A stretch of 64,000 bases of DNA from Bradysia coprophila. Taxonomy: Eukaryota > Arthropoda > Insecta > Diptera > Sciaridae. The notes beneath the pieces were generated by a model. The model made no database searches. It was not told where the DNA came from and saw only the letters and a list, made by a program, of their open reading frames with translations. A program made the position numbers and the translations under genes. The stretch spans positions 5,219,739-5,283,738 of the forward strand of contig NC_050735.1 of the NCBI RefSeq assembly GCF_014529535.1. Direction: 5' to 3'. Shown in pieces: positions 1-10,176 of the stretch. Positions within the stretch are counted from its first letter, which is position 1. Each line of letters begins with the position of its first letter.

Positions 1-3000
1 CAACGAGCCTGTTTCTCATGTTTATCAAAAGGTCATTTGACGAAAGATTGTTTGAATAAATCTAGACTCAAATGCTTGGATTGTGGAGGCCGTCATTATC
101 AATTGATGTGTCGCAAGACGAAAACAAACACTACGTTGAGTATTTCAAAGAAGTCGGAGGAATTACATACAAAAGCAACATCGAATTTATTAACAACTGG
201 TAAAGAAGCAACCGTCTTGTGTACATTGATGGTACGTAAACGAAACAAAGGTAAATCAAAGATCGTAAGAGCAGCTATCGATTGTGGATCTCATAAAACG
301 TATATGTTGAAGAGATTGATAACAGAATTGGAATTTAAGAGTGTTGGACAGGAAAAACTACTACACGAGTTATTTGGTGGTCGTCAAATCGAAGAAACAA
401 CCCATTATAGATATAATATCCAAGTAGAAAATCTGAATGGATTGTACAGTTGCAACTTCGACGTATTGGAGCAAAACCAAATTTGTCGAGATGTGGAACG
501 TATACAAAAAGGAGAATGGCTCGAAAAACTTCAACAACAGAACATAACTTTATCAGATGTCGGAAATGATTCATCGGAAATAGAACTACTCATTGGTAAC
601 GATATCGCTGGAAAATTATTGATCGAAATAGTGAAACTTGATGAGTACGAAAATTTCGTCGCAATGAATTACAGCATTGGTTGGACGATTATGGGAAAAG
701 TACCAGTGCAAAGTAGTAACAAGACACTACTAGTACACACATTATTCGTAAAAGAAGCAAACGTTTCTGATCTTTGGCGCTTGGATTTAATTGGAATAGA
801 GGACTCGGCAGAAACAAAGAAAAAAGAAATGTGCATCGCAACAGCAGAACAAGAATTTAAGAAAACATTGCAAATCAATCAGAAGGGAAGATTCGAAATA
901 AATCTTCCATTTATGAAGGGATGTCCACCAATCAAAAGCAACAAGAACATCGCAGAACAACGATTATTGTCTATGTCAAAGAAGCTTAGTCCAGACTTGA
1001 AACGAGTGTACCAGAAAATATTTAATGACTGGATGGCAGACGGAATAATAGAAGAAGTACCCGAAGAAGAATTAAGTAAATTCAGCCATTACATGCCACA
1101 CAAACCAGTATTAAATCCGAACAGCACAACAACACCAGTAAGACCAGTGTTCGATGCATCAGCCAAGGAGAAGAAATCGTTATCATTAAACGATTGTTTG
1201 ATAAAAGGACCAAACTTACTAGAAATGGTCACATCCGTCATCATACGATTTCGATTGTGGAAATTTGGATTGCTGTCGGATATAAAGAAAGCATTTTTAC
1301 AGATAAGTATCAAGCCTGAATTCAGAGATTTTCTTCGGTTTTTGTGGTGGCACGAGAATTCGGACAAAGTAAAAGTTTATCGGCATAAACGATTAGTGTT
1401 CGGACTTACATGCAGTTCATTCATATTGGCAACATTAATCAACGAGATATTAACCACATCACCAGAAAAATTCCGAGAAACAGCAGAGCAGCTAAAATAT
1501 GCAAATTATGTCGACAACTGCGTAACAAGTGTTAAAGATGAACAAACCGTAAAGAAGTTCATAGATGAAGCGACAGAATTATTAGCCACAAGAAAGTTCG
1601 AATTGAGAGGATGGGAGTGGAATGCACCGAATTCAAATCCAGAAAAAGAAGTTTTCGTTCTTGGACTAAAATGGAATTTGGCCAAAGACAAATTAACTTG
1701 CGATATTAATAAAGGCAACGATATCGGCAACGAACCAATCACCAAACGAAAAATTCTATCCGTGGCACACCAAATTTTTGATCCAATCGGCTTCACAACA
1801 CCGTTAATCATTTTACCGAAAACGTTATTGCAGGAATGCTGGATACAGAAACTTGGATGGAAAGTACCCGTTCCAGACGCAACCGAGAAAGAATTCCGCA
1901 AGTGGTGCAAACAATTGACAGCAATAAAGTCAATATCAATACCACGATGGATTGGTCTTTCAGAAGATAACATGACTTCACTGACATTGCACTCATTTGC
2001 AGATGCAAGCAGAAAGGCATATGCAGCTACAGTATTCGTCCGTATCGAAAATACATCCGGGGTTGAAGTTCAACTAGTCCAATGCAGAACGAGAATTGCT
2101 CCTATCAAGAAACTATCCACCAACCGTTTAGAATTACTAGGATGCCTCATAACAGCCAGACTGTTATCAAATGTAAAGACGACTATGGGATTGGGAAACG
2201 TCAGATGCATCAATTGGACCGACTCAGCAAACGCTCTTCATTGGATTACGAACGATGATCAATGGGGGATATACGTATGGAACAGAGTTGAAGAAATCAG
2301 AAAAATAACCGAAACAGAATCATGGCGACACATTCCTGGGGACATGAATCCAGCCGACCTACCTTCGAGAGGATGTACAGCGAATCAACTTATCGATTCG
2401 AGCTGGTGGGAGGGTCCGTCATGGCTAAAACAATCAGAAGAACAGTGGCCCACTTCATTAGCAGTTCACGATGAAGAAGCAGTCAACATCGAGAAGAAAA
2501 AGATCGTAATTTGTAATTGGGAAATAGCTCGAACAAAAGTAGATTCTTCTTGGTTAGTCAATTTGCGAATCGATTATGCACGGATGATTCGATTTACAGC
2601 AACTATGAAGCGATTGATAAAAAATCGTGCGAAGCCAAATAAAGATAAAATACGTGGAAAAATATCAGCAGGTGAATTAACAGAAGCTGAAAATTACATC
2701 ACTTGGATGATTCAAAATGAAGCATTTACGATAAACGATCCAGTACTGAACAATTTGGAAGTAGTGCAAGGCGAACATGGAGTACTGAAAGTAAAAACAA
2801 GAATATCGCGTCGGAATGATAATGAATCATTTAAGACTCCAGCGTTATTACCAAACAATCATCCAATCGTAAGAATGATAATTGAGTATTATCACCGAGA
2901 CAATGCACATGCAAGTATCCTAACAACGATGGTACTATTGAGAGAGAAATTTTGGATCCTCAAATCAAGAGTTGCGATAAAACGAGTAATCAGAGAATGT

Positions 3001-4167
3001 TTCATTTGCCGGTGGTTTTCCGCAAAACCTTTCGTAACCGAACCTGCGCAATTACCATTGGATAGGATACGAGACGCTGCGCTATTCGAAGTAACAGGTT
3101 TTGATTTAACTGGACATTTATTTTTGCAAGATGGTACGAAGGCTTGGGTCATTCTATATACATGCGCCATATATAGGGTGGTAATACTCGATATTGTCAC
3201 ATCACTCACCACCGAAGCTTTCATTCGGTCACTCAGACGTTTCATTGCAACCTATGGTAGACCAAAGATTATGTACAGTGACCATGGTACAAACTTAACA
3301 GGAACTGATAATAGTCTGAAGGAAGTCGATTGGAAACAGATACATGAAGTGGCAGCCGTAGAGAAGATCGATTGGCGATTCATACCATCAAAAGCACCAT
3401 GGTGGGGAGGCTGGTGGGAGCGTTTAATTGGAGTGGTCAAGGGCGTACTAAAACGAGTTCTGGAAAAATCAAGTTTGGAATACGACGAAATGCGAACCGT
3501 CTTGTGCGAAGTATCAGCAGTGGTCAATTCGAGACCAATAACGTACATAACAGACGATCCAACAGAATTGCAAGCACTCACCCCATCAATGTTCCTTAAA
3601 GACCTAACAGAATTTGGAACTCCGGATTTGGATATCATAAGCGCCGAGAAATTAAACAAAAAGCAACAACATCAGATGGAAGTAAAAAAAGAACTCCGAG
3701 AAAGATTTCGATCCGAATATTTAAGCCGACTCAAACACCGCGGCAATCAAAAGGCAAGCAGACCGATAGAAGTTGGAGAGCTCGTGCTGGTAATCAACGA
3801 AAATCAAAAGAGGACATTGTGGCCATTGGCAAAGGTTGTGGAAGTTTATGAAAGTACCGATGGTGCCGTCCGGGTCGCGAGAGTAAAAACGACAACAGGA
3901 GAAATTCAACGTCCAGTGAAGAAACTCATCCCGCTGGAAATTCGTCAAGGGGAAGTCGTCTCCACATTTGGAATACCACATCATCACATGAAAGAAATCG
4001 AGGTTTTGGACACACCAAAGCAAACAGCACCAAAAGGAACAAAATCAAGGAAATGCAAAAAGGAAAACAATTCGAAGGAGACAACTGCCGATCAACCAGT
4101 TCGCGTTCAATGTACGAAGAGTGGAAGAATGATCAAACCAGTCCAACGATTTGGCATAACTAGTTAA
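1..4167 (+). CDS. BEL/Pao LTR retrotransposon gag-pol polyprotein, 5' end outside the window
   Basis: The frame is open from base 1, so the gene starts upstream; 1388 codons are seen before the TAA/TAG-type stop at 4165-4167 with no internal stop. It opens with two CCHC-type zinc knuckles (C-x2-C-x4-H-x4-C, then C-x2-C-x3-H-x4-C) from the end of gag. An aspartic-protease-like segment follows near base 270-290, reading DCG where retropepsins normally read DSG or DTG. The reverse transcriptase spans roughly 1050-1700 (DIKKAF motif; active-site box YVDN at 1507-1518). RNase H lies at about 1980-2300 (FADAS and NRLELLG motifs). The integrase has an HHCC-type zinc-binding region at about 2890-3010 and a D,D,E core with SDHGTN and WWERLIG. 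The order PR-RT-RH-IN and the motif style are those of BEL/Pao. The 3' LTR follows directly. The long intact frame suggests a young copy, but the YVDN box departs from the usual YVDD and may make RT inactive. Confidence 0.93.
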   Translation, partial: QRACFSCLSKGHLTKDCLNKSRLKCLDCGGRHYQLMCRKTKTNTTLSISKKSEELHTKATSNLLTTGKEATVLCTLMVRKRNKGKSKIVRAAIDCGSHKTYMLKRLITELEFKSVGQEKLLHELFGGRQIEETTHYRYNIQVENLNGLYSCNFDVLEQNQICRDVERIQKGEWLEKLQQQNITLSDVGNDSSEIELLIGNDIAGKLLIEIVKLDEYENFVAMNYSIGWTIMGKVPVQSSNKTLLVHTLFVKEANVSDLWRLDLIGIEDSAETKKKEMCIATAEQEFKKTLQINQKGRFEINLPFMKGCPPIKSNKNIAEQRLLSMSKKLSPDLKRVYQKIFNDWMADGIIEEVPEEELSKFSHYMPHKPVLNPNSTTTPVRPVFDASAKEKKSLSLNDCLIKGPNLLEMVTSVIIRFRLWKFGLLSDIKKAFLQISIKPEFRDFLRFLWWHENSDKVKVYRHKRLVFGLTCSSFILATLINEILTTSPEKFRETAEQLKYANYVDNCVTSVKDEQTVKKFIDEATELLATRKFELRGWEWNAPNSNPEKEVFVLGLKWNLAKDKLTCDINKGNDIGNEPITKRKILSVAHQIFDPIGFTTPLIILPKTLLQECWIQKLGWKVPVPDATEKEFRKWCKQLTAIKSISIPRWIGLSEDNMTSLTLHSFADASRKAYAATVFVRIENTSGVEVQLVQCRTRIAPIKKLSTNRLELLGCLITARLLSNVKTTMGLGNVRCINWTDSANALHWITNDDQWGIYVWNRVEEIRKITETESWRHIPGDMNPADLPSRGCTANQLIDSSWWEGPSWLKQSEEQWPTSLAVHDEEAVNIEKKKIVICNWEIARTKVDSSWLVNLRIDYARMIRFTATMKRLIKNRAKPNKDKIRGKISAGELTEAENYITWMIQNEAFTINDPVLNNLEVVQGEHGVLKVKTRISRRNDNESFKTPALLPNNHPIVRMIIEYYHRDNAHASILTTMVLLREKFWILKSRVAIKRVIRECFICRWFSAKPFVTEPAQLPLDRIRDAALFEVTGFDLTGHLFLQDGTKAWVILYTCAIYRVVILDIVTSLTTEAFIRSLRRFIATYGRPKIMYSDHGTNLTGTDNSLKEVDWKQIHEVAAVEKIDWRFIPSKAPWWGGWWERLIGVVKGVLKRVLEKSSLEYDEMRTVLCEVSAVVNSRPITYITDDPTELQALTPSMFLKDLTEFGTPDLDIISAEKLNKKQQHQMEVKKELRERFRSEYLSRLKHRGNQKASRPIEVGELVLVINENQKRTLWPLAKVVEVYESTDGAVRVARVKTTTGEIQRPVKKLIPLEIRQGEVVSTFGIPHHHMKEIEVLDTPKQTAPKGTKSRKCKKENNSKETTADQPVRVQCTKSGRMIKPVQRFGITS

Positions 4168-4192
4168 ATATCCTCAAGTTTTCTTTCGGATA

Positions 4193-4200
4193 GGTGGGAG
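4193..4200 (+). other. Polypurine tract of the BEL/Pao element
   Basis: The purine-rich run GGTGGGAG ends exactly where the TGT-starting LTR begins. This is the expected plus-strand primer position between pol and the 3' LTR. Confidence 0.65.
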
Positions 4201-4568
4201 TGTCGAAAATTCTAATGTTTTATATTGAATTCTAGTTTCTCTTATTGAAACACTTGCTCCGTGAAAATCACTTTAATTTTGAGGGAATTTATATTGTATC
4301 AACTTAGCTTTTGAATTAAAAATGATCAAGCAAGCCCTTTAGGGGTATAAATACGGTTGAATTACAAGGAATAAAGGCATATCAAATCGAACAGTCGTGT
4401 GTATCACTTCTCAGTAGTATACTGGCACCGAGTGTTGGGGATTTTTTAATCCTTCCAGTATAGAGATATAAGTAATAGACGGCCTGGGTGGTGAAGTAAC
4501 GTCTGAGTCGAGGAATCAGGGGATAGAAGTTGCTTTCACAGATTGGTCGATTATCCAAGGCGGTTACA
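4201..4568 (+). repeat. 3' LTR of the BEL/Pao element
   Basis: The LTR starts with TGT immediately after the polypurine tract. It carries a TATA box (TATAAATA, 4346-4353) and an AATAAA signal (4370-4375), as a functional U3-R unit should. The 3' edge is uncertain because no 5' LTR is in the window to compare. Ends in ACA occur at 4540, 4568 and 4580, and I chose the middle one. No target duplication can be read from one side. Confidence 0.6.
4346..4375 (+). promoter_or_regulatory. LTR TATA box and poly(A) signal
   Basis: TATAAATA at 4346-4353 is followed 17 bases later by AATAAA at 4370-4375. The pair lies inside the LTR in the right order for U3/R transcription start and processing. Confidence 0.55.
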
Positions 4569-4936
4569 AAATTCATTACACTAACATTATGTTGTCACGA
4601 AGCAAATAGGGTCTTATTGGGCTTAAAACTCATGTGTACTAAGTTATGCGTAGTAGAAAGAATGAAAAATTTTGGCTTCCTCAGCGAACCTCTAAGGATT
4701 GTCCTGCAGCTACAAAGCAATTAAAAGAAGAAATTTTTCTCTGCTTTCCAAATCAAATTTTTGCTTTCTGATTTTCGCGTGTTGACTATGAAGGGCTGCG
4801 GTGTTTTAAGCAAAAATTTGGTTTCATAGTTAAATTCAAAGTCACTGTTGGCTAGAGTCACATAAAAAATTGCACTTTTACGGTCGTCGGGTTTTAAGTC
4901 TGAAGATTGCAGTTCTATTCCAAAGAATTTGTGTTA
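4569..4936. other. Intergenic spacer, nothing recognised
   Basis: This spacer separates the LTR from the 3' end of the zinc-finger gene. Short open frames here have no recognisable domain. I see no further repeat structure. Confidence 0.5.
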
Positions 4937-4942
4937 TTTATT
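4937..4942 (-). terminator. Poly(A) signal of the zinc-finger gene
   Basis: TTTATT on the plus strand reads AATAAA on the minus strand, 66 bases beyond the stop codon of the zinc-finger gene. The distance fits a short 3' UTR. Confidence 0.55.
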
Positions 4943-5008
4943 GCAAGAGATAATAACGTCAACAATCAACAACCATATATATATGGCATTATATGGAGCC
5001 TCCCACTC

Positions 5009-7880
5009 CTACAACGACGTTATAATAAAATGAGAATTGGTTTGAGCATCGTTCAGCAGTTCCATATTCATTTGATCGACAGCCACTCCGGTCACATTTG
5101 TCGGCCCCGTAATTGTGTAAATAATCTGCGGAACATCTTCGACAATTTGATTGGACTGCTGAATTAATTGCACATCGAGCGTCGGAACAGGCACTTCTTG
5201 TAATTCCGCCAATTGTTCTGTTGTGTCGGTAGCGGTAAGTTTGTGGTAATTATTTCGGTCTTCCTTCAGATGCGTTCGAAGATGATTGGCTAAGGTGTCC
5301 GATCGTCGGAAGAATTTATTGCACACGTCACAACCGTACGGCTGTTGTGGGAATATTGGTGGGAAGTAATGTGAAAAATCCTTATTATTGATCGAACAGT
5401 TTGCATACCTTTTCGTTTGTATGGATCCTGGTGTGTTTGAGCAAATGGGCGTTTTGCGAAAAGCTTCGATCGCACACCGAACAATGGTGAGGCTTTAACA
5501 TCAAGTTCAGGTTTAACAGATAATTGGTTGGAATAAAGGCGAGAAAATCACTTACCTTCTCTCCACTGTGGATTTTCTTATGTTTCGAAAAAGTGGACGA
5601 ATTTGTAAATGATTTGAGGCAAATGGTGCACTTGTGGGTTTTCTCGCCCTGGAATTTTAATTCAAATTTAAAGGCTGAATCGAGCAAACATGCAGCTGTG
5701 ATCGTTACCGTATGTATCTTAACGTGCTCTTTGAGATTTGCTGACCGAGCGAATGACTTTCCGCACACTTGACATGAAAACGGCTGTTTAAGAGACAGAT
5801 AAAATTTTGTCAACAAAATCTTCATACATTCAAGCCTTGAATGGTGTATCTACCTTCTCTCCCGAATGACTGAGTAAATGCACTTTCAAGTTGCCGTGAA
5901 AAGAAAACGCCTGACCACAAAATGAACAAATGAACGGCCTCAATTTCGTATGCACAGCGCTATGATTCCGTAAACTAGTTGGATGTGAAAACGTTTTATT
6001 GCAGAGCGTACACACATAGGGTCGTTCACCTGAAACGATGGACAAACAAACGTGCAAATTGGAAAAAAAAAGTTCTTAAAGAGAAATGAATCCTTGACAG
6101 AATGCGCTTGCTCTGCTCTCTAAACGTACCCGTATGCTTCCGATTGTGCTTAACCAAATCACCAGCTTTGACAAATGATTTGAGGCATTCGGTGCATTGA
6201 TGTTTCTCCTTCTTCATACATCGTTTGGCATGTTTGTCCAAGAAATTTTGCGTTGAGAACGGAATCTTGCACACCGTACAGTTGACGACATTCGGACCTT
6301 CGTGCTTCTTCAGATGCTGGACCAGGCTTGTGTCGATCAAAAATTTCTTATTGCAATACTTACATACGCTTGGTTCGTCGGTATGGATTTTCATGTGGTT
6401 GCGTAGATTGCGATTTTGCGAAAAACGTGCACCGCAAGTGGTACAGGAATAGGGCTTCTCACCTGATGTGGGAAAAGATTTTCATTAAGATCAAGTCAAA
6501 ACATTGAGTTGAACCAAGATATCCCACCTGTATGCTTCCGAATATGTTTGATCAAATCGCTAGATTGAGCAAAGGCCATTTGGCATACTTGGCATTTGTA
6601 CGGTTTAATACCCAAGTGGGTTCGCCGCAAATGTAGACTTAACGTGCTGGCCATGGTAAATGATCGATTGCACTTTTCACACGAGAAATTGCGAACTTTG
6701 TTATCATTTTCCTGCCACTTCAAAGACACGGCAGTACGAGTGGTCTTGGGGCGGTTTGGCTTGAGCATTCCTTCCATTGACTTCGGCAGTGATTTTGCGG
6801 AATGACTAGTCTGACTAGTCTCTACCGGCGTTTCATGTGTTCCACAATGAGCATTAAATTCGGTGATGTCTTCGTACATTTTCTGGCATATTGGACAAGT
6901 GTAGGATAGCGTAACGCCCATCTTAGTTAGATTGTTCTCAATGTCGTCGCCTGGATCGTCATAAGTACCATCAACTGACTGGTCCATAAAATAGTTAGAC
7001 TCTCCATCACTGTCCAGAGGTTCTGAAGTTTCGTTGTTCGTATTTTGTGCTGGCTCCTTGACTGCTTCCTGACTGATTTTCTCGTGCAGTTCGATATGTT
7101 CAACAAATAGTTCCAGACCATCAAACAATTCGGCACAGTCAGGACATTCGAAAGGTTTTGGCCCATCATCGTCATGCACATAAATGTGAGCATTCAGATC
7201 ACTTTGTTTGGAAAATGAATAGTCACACAAGGGACAATGCACCTGTCGACCGATGCTGAACTCATGAACCCGTTGTACATGTACGGATAAACTTGATTGT
7301 GACAGAAAAACTTCGTCACATTGCAGACAACGAAATGGTTTGTCAAACGAATGCAGTCGTTCGTGCAACGACAGTTCGCTAATTTGCGTAAAACATTTGC
7401 AGCATGTCCCACACGGATGGGTTTTCTTATGGACGATTGCATTATGGTGAACCAGTTCATTGGATTGATGAAAATATGTTTTGCATTGCAGGCAAAGGTA
7501 CTTATCATCACGACCGAAATGATGTAGCTGCAGATGGACACACACACTTTTCGTTGTTGCGAAAGCTTTCGTGCAATATTCACATCGATATGGCTAAATG
7601 GATTGAATAGTGAAAAGTTTGTGTTTCGCCCTTTAACTTGAATGTTATAACGTACCTTGATACCCTTATGCTTCATCGACATGTGAACATGCAATTTGGC
7701 CACATCATCGAATTCATTGTTGCACACAAAGCAAATGAAATCGGGAGCGACTGGAGATTTGAGATGAACTTTCCGTGCATGGCTAAATTTCCCAGATTGA
7801 TTCGAATTGCTAATGGGATCATTTGTGTCCAAACAATTCAATGTAATCGAAGGGCCTAGATTTAGAGGATCCGTCTCCAT
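5009..7880 (-). CDS. C2H2 zinc-finger protein with about 20 fingers, 8 exons
   Basis: Likely a nuclear DNA-binding transcription regulator; its target is unknown and I cannot name an ortholog. Exons on the minus strand are 7880-7656, 7593-6528, 6462-6130, 6029-5854, 5783-5709, 5648-5556, 5492-5409 and 5341-5009. Their summed length is 2385 nt, an exact multiple of three, giving 794 aa. All introns are 60-100 bp with GT-AG ends. About 20 C2H2 fingers are visible: one in exon 1, nine in exon 2 (two groups separated by an acidic, Asn/Asp/Glu-rich linker around residues 230-290), then the rest in a tighter run joined by TGEKP-like linkers. One finger near 6230 ends in Cys rather than His. No ZAD or BTB domain is seen. 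The C-terminal ~80 residues are acidic and Gln-rich and could be an activation region. The start at 7880 is the first ATG of the frame. Confidence 0.9.
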
Positions 7881-8400
7881 AGTCCTTTCTTCGAAGTGTT
7901 ACAATTGCATATGTGACTGAAAGTAGAATGTCCCGCCGTTCCTCATGTCTTTAAATATTCGTTTGTTCGGACAAAAATCATCTCTTTAATAATAAGCGAT
8001 GGATGTAAACAAAATAAATTTCTTGACATGAACCTTTCATAAACAGAAAGTTTCGAAAAATGTTGACAGATGAATTTGACAGCCGTGTCCCGGTTAACAT
8101 AATTTCGAATTTGATAACGTTATCGTATTGCTTGATTTTCACGGTAAAAACGATTTTTGACTCGTTGATTTTCGACCTCAACGCTTCTGCGAATATTTCG
8201 TCAAAAACAATTTTTTGGTTATGGCTCTATGGTTGACATTTGACAGCTCAAATAGCCTTGGAACCGACCTATAAAGCCACTCCGTTTTGCCACTGTTTAG
8301 CTAAGCCGCGCCTCTTTTCTAATCCCTAATTTGTAAACGGGAGAGAAACCGAAAGTTTTTTTCGTAAGTGTAAATGAAGACTAAGCAAAGTGGGTGGGTA
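7881..8400. other. Upstream region of the zinc-finger gene, no gene seen
   Basis: About 520 bases between the zinc-finger start codon and the LINE tail. It presumably holds the zinc-finger promoter and 5' UTR. No TATA box, gene or clear repeat was recognised. Confidence 0.45.
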
Positions 8401-8819
8401 TTTATTTATTTATTTATTGAGTTAATAGATAACTTTAGCAAATCACACAATAACGACAAAACCAATAATTCTCAACAATAACGAAAACGATATTGACACG
8501 GAAAAATTTTATCATTGTGAATGAGGTGAGATGGGTAAATATGTTCACAAATCATGGTGTGTCATGTGGTGGTAGAATTCAAACTTTCTTGTGAAAGTAG
8601 ATACTTTTAACAAAAATTAAATTCGAAAAAACAAAAATTTCAGGTTTCTATATAAACTGTGGCAATGCTCCGCGCGAGATTAGATAGGGACATTTCGCAC
8701 TCATATATGCACTTTTCAATGGCTAACTTGATTTAGAAAATTTTTACGAGTACTTGGTGATAGGTTGGCGGTAGATTCAGTTGCGTTTCAGGCACATATA
8801 TTTTTGAGATGCAGATTTT

Positions 8820-9680
8820 ATTCTAATACCGACGCATATTGTATCAGGGATACCGGTATCCCAACCTAGAAAATGTGGATTTTGTATCACGAATGCCGGT
8901 ATCTCAACTGAGATACACGCATTTTGTATCACGAATGTCGGTATCTCAACTGAGATACACGCATTTTGTATCACGGATGCCGGTAAACCGAGTGTAGATT
9001 TTTCTTTTACTTATACCGGGATACTGGTATCCCAACTGATATTCACGCATTTGTCTTGTTTTAATACATTCGATGCGCGGAATGTTAATTGGTAAATTAT
9101 AGTAGCTTAAATGCATAAAATTAATTGAAGTTCATGTCGCTGTAAAATCTGTTCTGATTAATCCCGACGATTTGTGTTATGTACCTTGTAAAGAAGTCAA
9201 AAGAAAGTGTTGAATAAAGGCTGTGATTATGTAAAAAAAAAAATATTCACGCATTTTGTATCACGGATGCCGGAATCCCAACTGATATACACGCATTTTG
9301 TATCACGAATGTCGGTATCTCAACTGAGATACACGCATTTTGTATCACGAATGCCGGTATCCCAATTGATATTCACGCATTTTGTATCACGGATGCCGGT
9401 ATACCGAGTGTAGATAATTCTTTTACTTATACCGGGATACTGGTATCCCAACTGATATTCACGCATTTTGTATCACGGATGCCGGAATCCCAACTGAGAT
9501 ACACGCATTTTGTATCACGAATGTCGGTATCTCAACTGAGATACACGCATTTTGTATCACGAATGCCGGAATACCGACTTAGAAAGTGTGGATTTTCCTT
9601 TTATTTATACCGGGATACCGCCCAATTGAAATACACTCATTTTTGTATCAGGGAAACCGGTGTCACTACTTAGAAAGTGT
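8820..9680. repeat. 42-bp tandem repeat array inside copy 1
   Basis: The repeating unit contains ACGCATTTTGTATCACG followed by GCCGGTATCTCAACTGAGATAC-like sequence, with period 42. Longer spacers containing TTTTCCTTTTA-like and ACCGGGATACCGG-like segments interrupt the array at intervals, giving a higher-order pattern. Because 42 is a multiple of three, several frames stay open and show a 14-residue repeat with no sign of being protein. Confidence 0.8.
9053..9243 (+). mobile_element. Poly(A)-tailed retro-insert (processed 3' UTR or SINE-like) with 13-bp TSD
   Basis: This stretch is unlike the surrounding 42-bp repeats. It ends with AATAAA at 9213-9218 and an 11-A tail at 9233-9243. The 13 bases TATTCACGCATTT stand on both sides (9040-9052 and 9244-9256), and removing one copy with the insert restores the repeat unit seen elsewhere in the array. 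This is the signature of LINE-mediated retroposition of a cellular or SINE transcript. The source gene is unknown. Confidence 0.75.
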
Positions 9681-10038
9681 GGATTTCCTTTTAGTTATGG
9701 CTGACATAGCTCGCCTTTAGAGCGCCAAATTGGCAAGGAATTTAGAGTAGCGCTAGATTTCTATGTTAATAGTGTAATTTCGCGACTATACGGCAGTATA
9801 TAGAGACAATTTCAACCCGAAAAGTTATGTGCTTCTATTTGAATTTCATTTTTGTTTAAGTATCTACTTTCACAAGAAAGTTTGAATTTTACCACCACAT
9901 AACACACCATGATTTGTGAACATATTTACTTATCTCGCCTCATTCACAATGATAAAATTTTTCCGTGTCAATATCGTTTTCGTTATTGTTGGGAATTATT
10001 GGTTCTGTCGTTATTGTAAGATTTGCTAAAGTTCTCTA

Positions 10039-10174
10039 ATTCAACAGCCTGTTACAGCCAATAACAGAATCAACAATTAAAGAAAAATACAAAAAATAAG
10101 AATATAATCAAAAGGAAATCAGAATCAATTTTAATATAGCAAGTTCGATAACAACAAAAAACCGACTAAGAAAA
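10039..10174 (-). mobile_element. LINE 3' UTR segment stranded between the two insertions
   Basis: Read on the minus strand, this AT-rich segment links the LINE stop codon side to the tail side. It ends in GGCTGTTGAAT, which continues across insertion 1 into the AAAT-type tail at 8401-8425. Confidence 0.6.
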
Positions 10175-10176
10175 TA

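Larger units (their letters stand above)
8428..10036. mobile_element. Inverted-repeat element copy 1 (foldback/MITE-like, TA target duplication)
   Basis: Terminal inverted repeats of about 200 bases (roughly 8428-8640 and 9840-10036) flank an interior of 42-bp tandem repeats. TA occurs on both outer edges (8426-8427 and 10037-10038), consistent with a Tc1/mariner-type duplication. There is no transposase frame, so it is non-autonomous. It sits in the 3' UTR of the LINE and is itself interrupted by a poly(A)-tailed insert at 9053-9243. Compared with copy 2 it is in the opposite orientation. Confidence 0.75.

Noticed and set aside
335..4023. Several minus-strand frames opposite the BEL/Pao polyprotein
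   Set aside because: They are antisense shadows of the long plus-strand frame.
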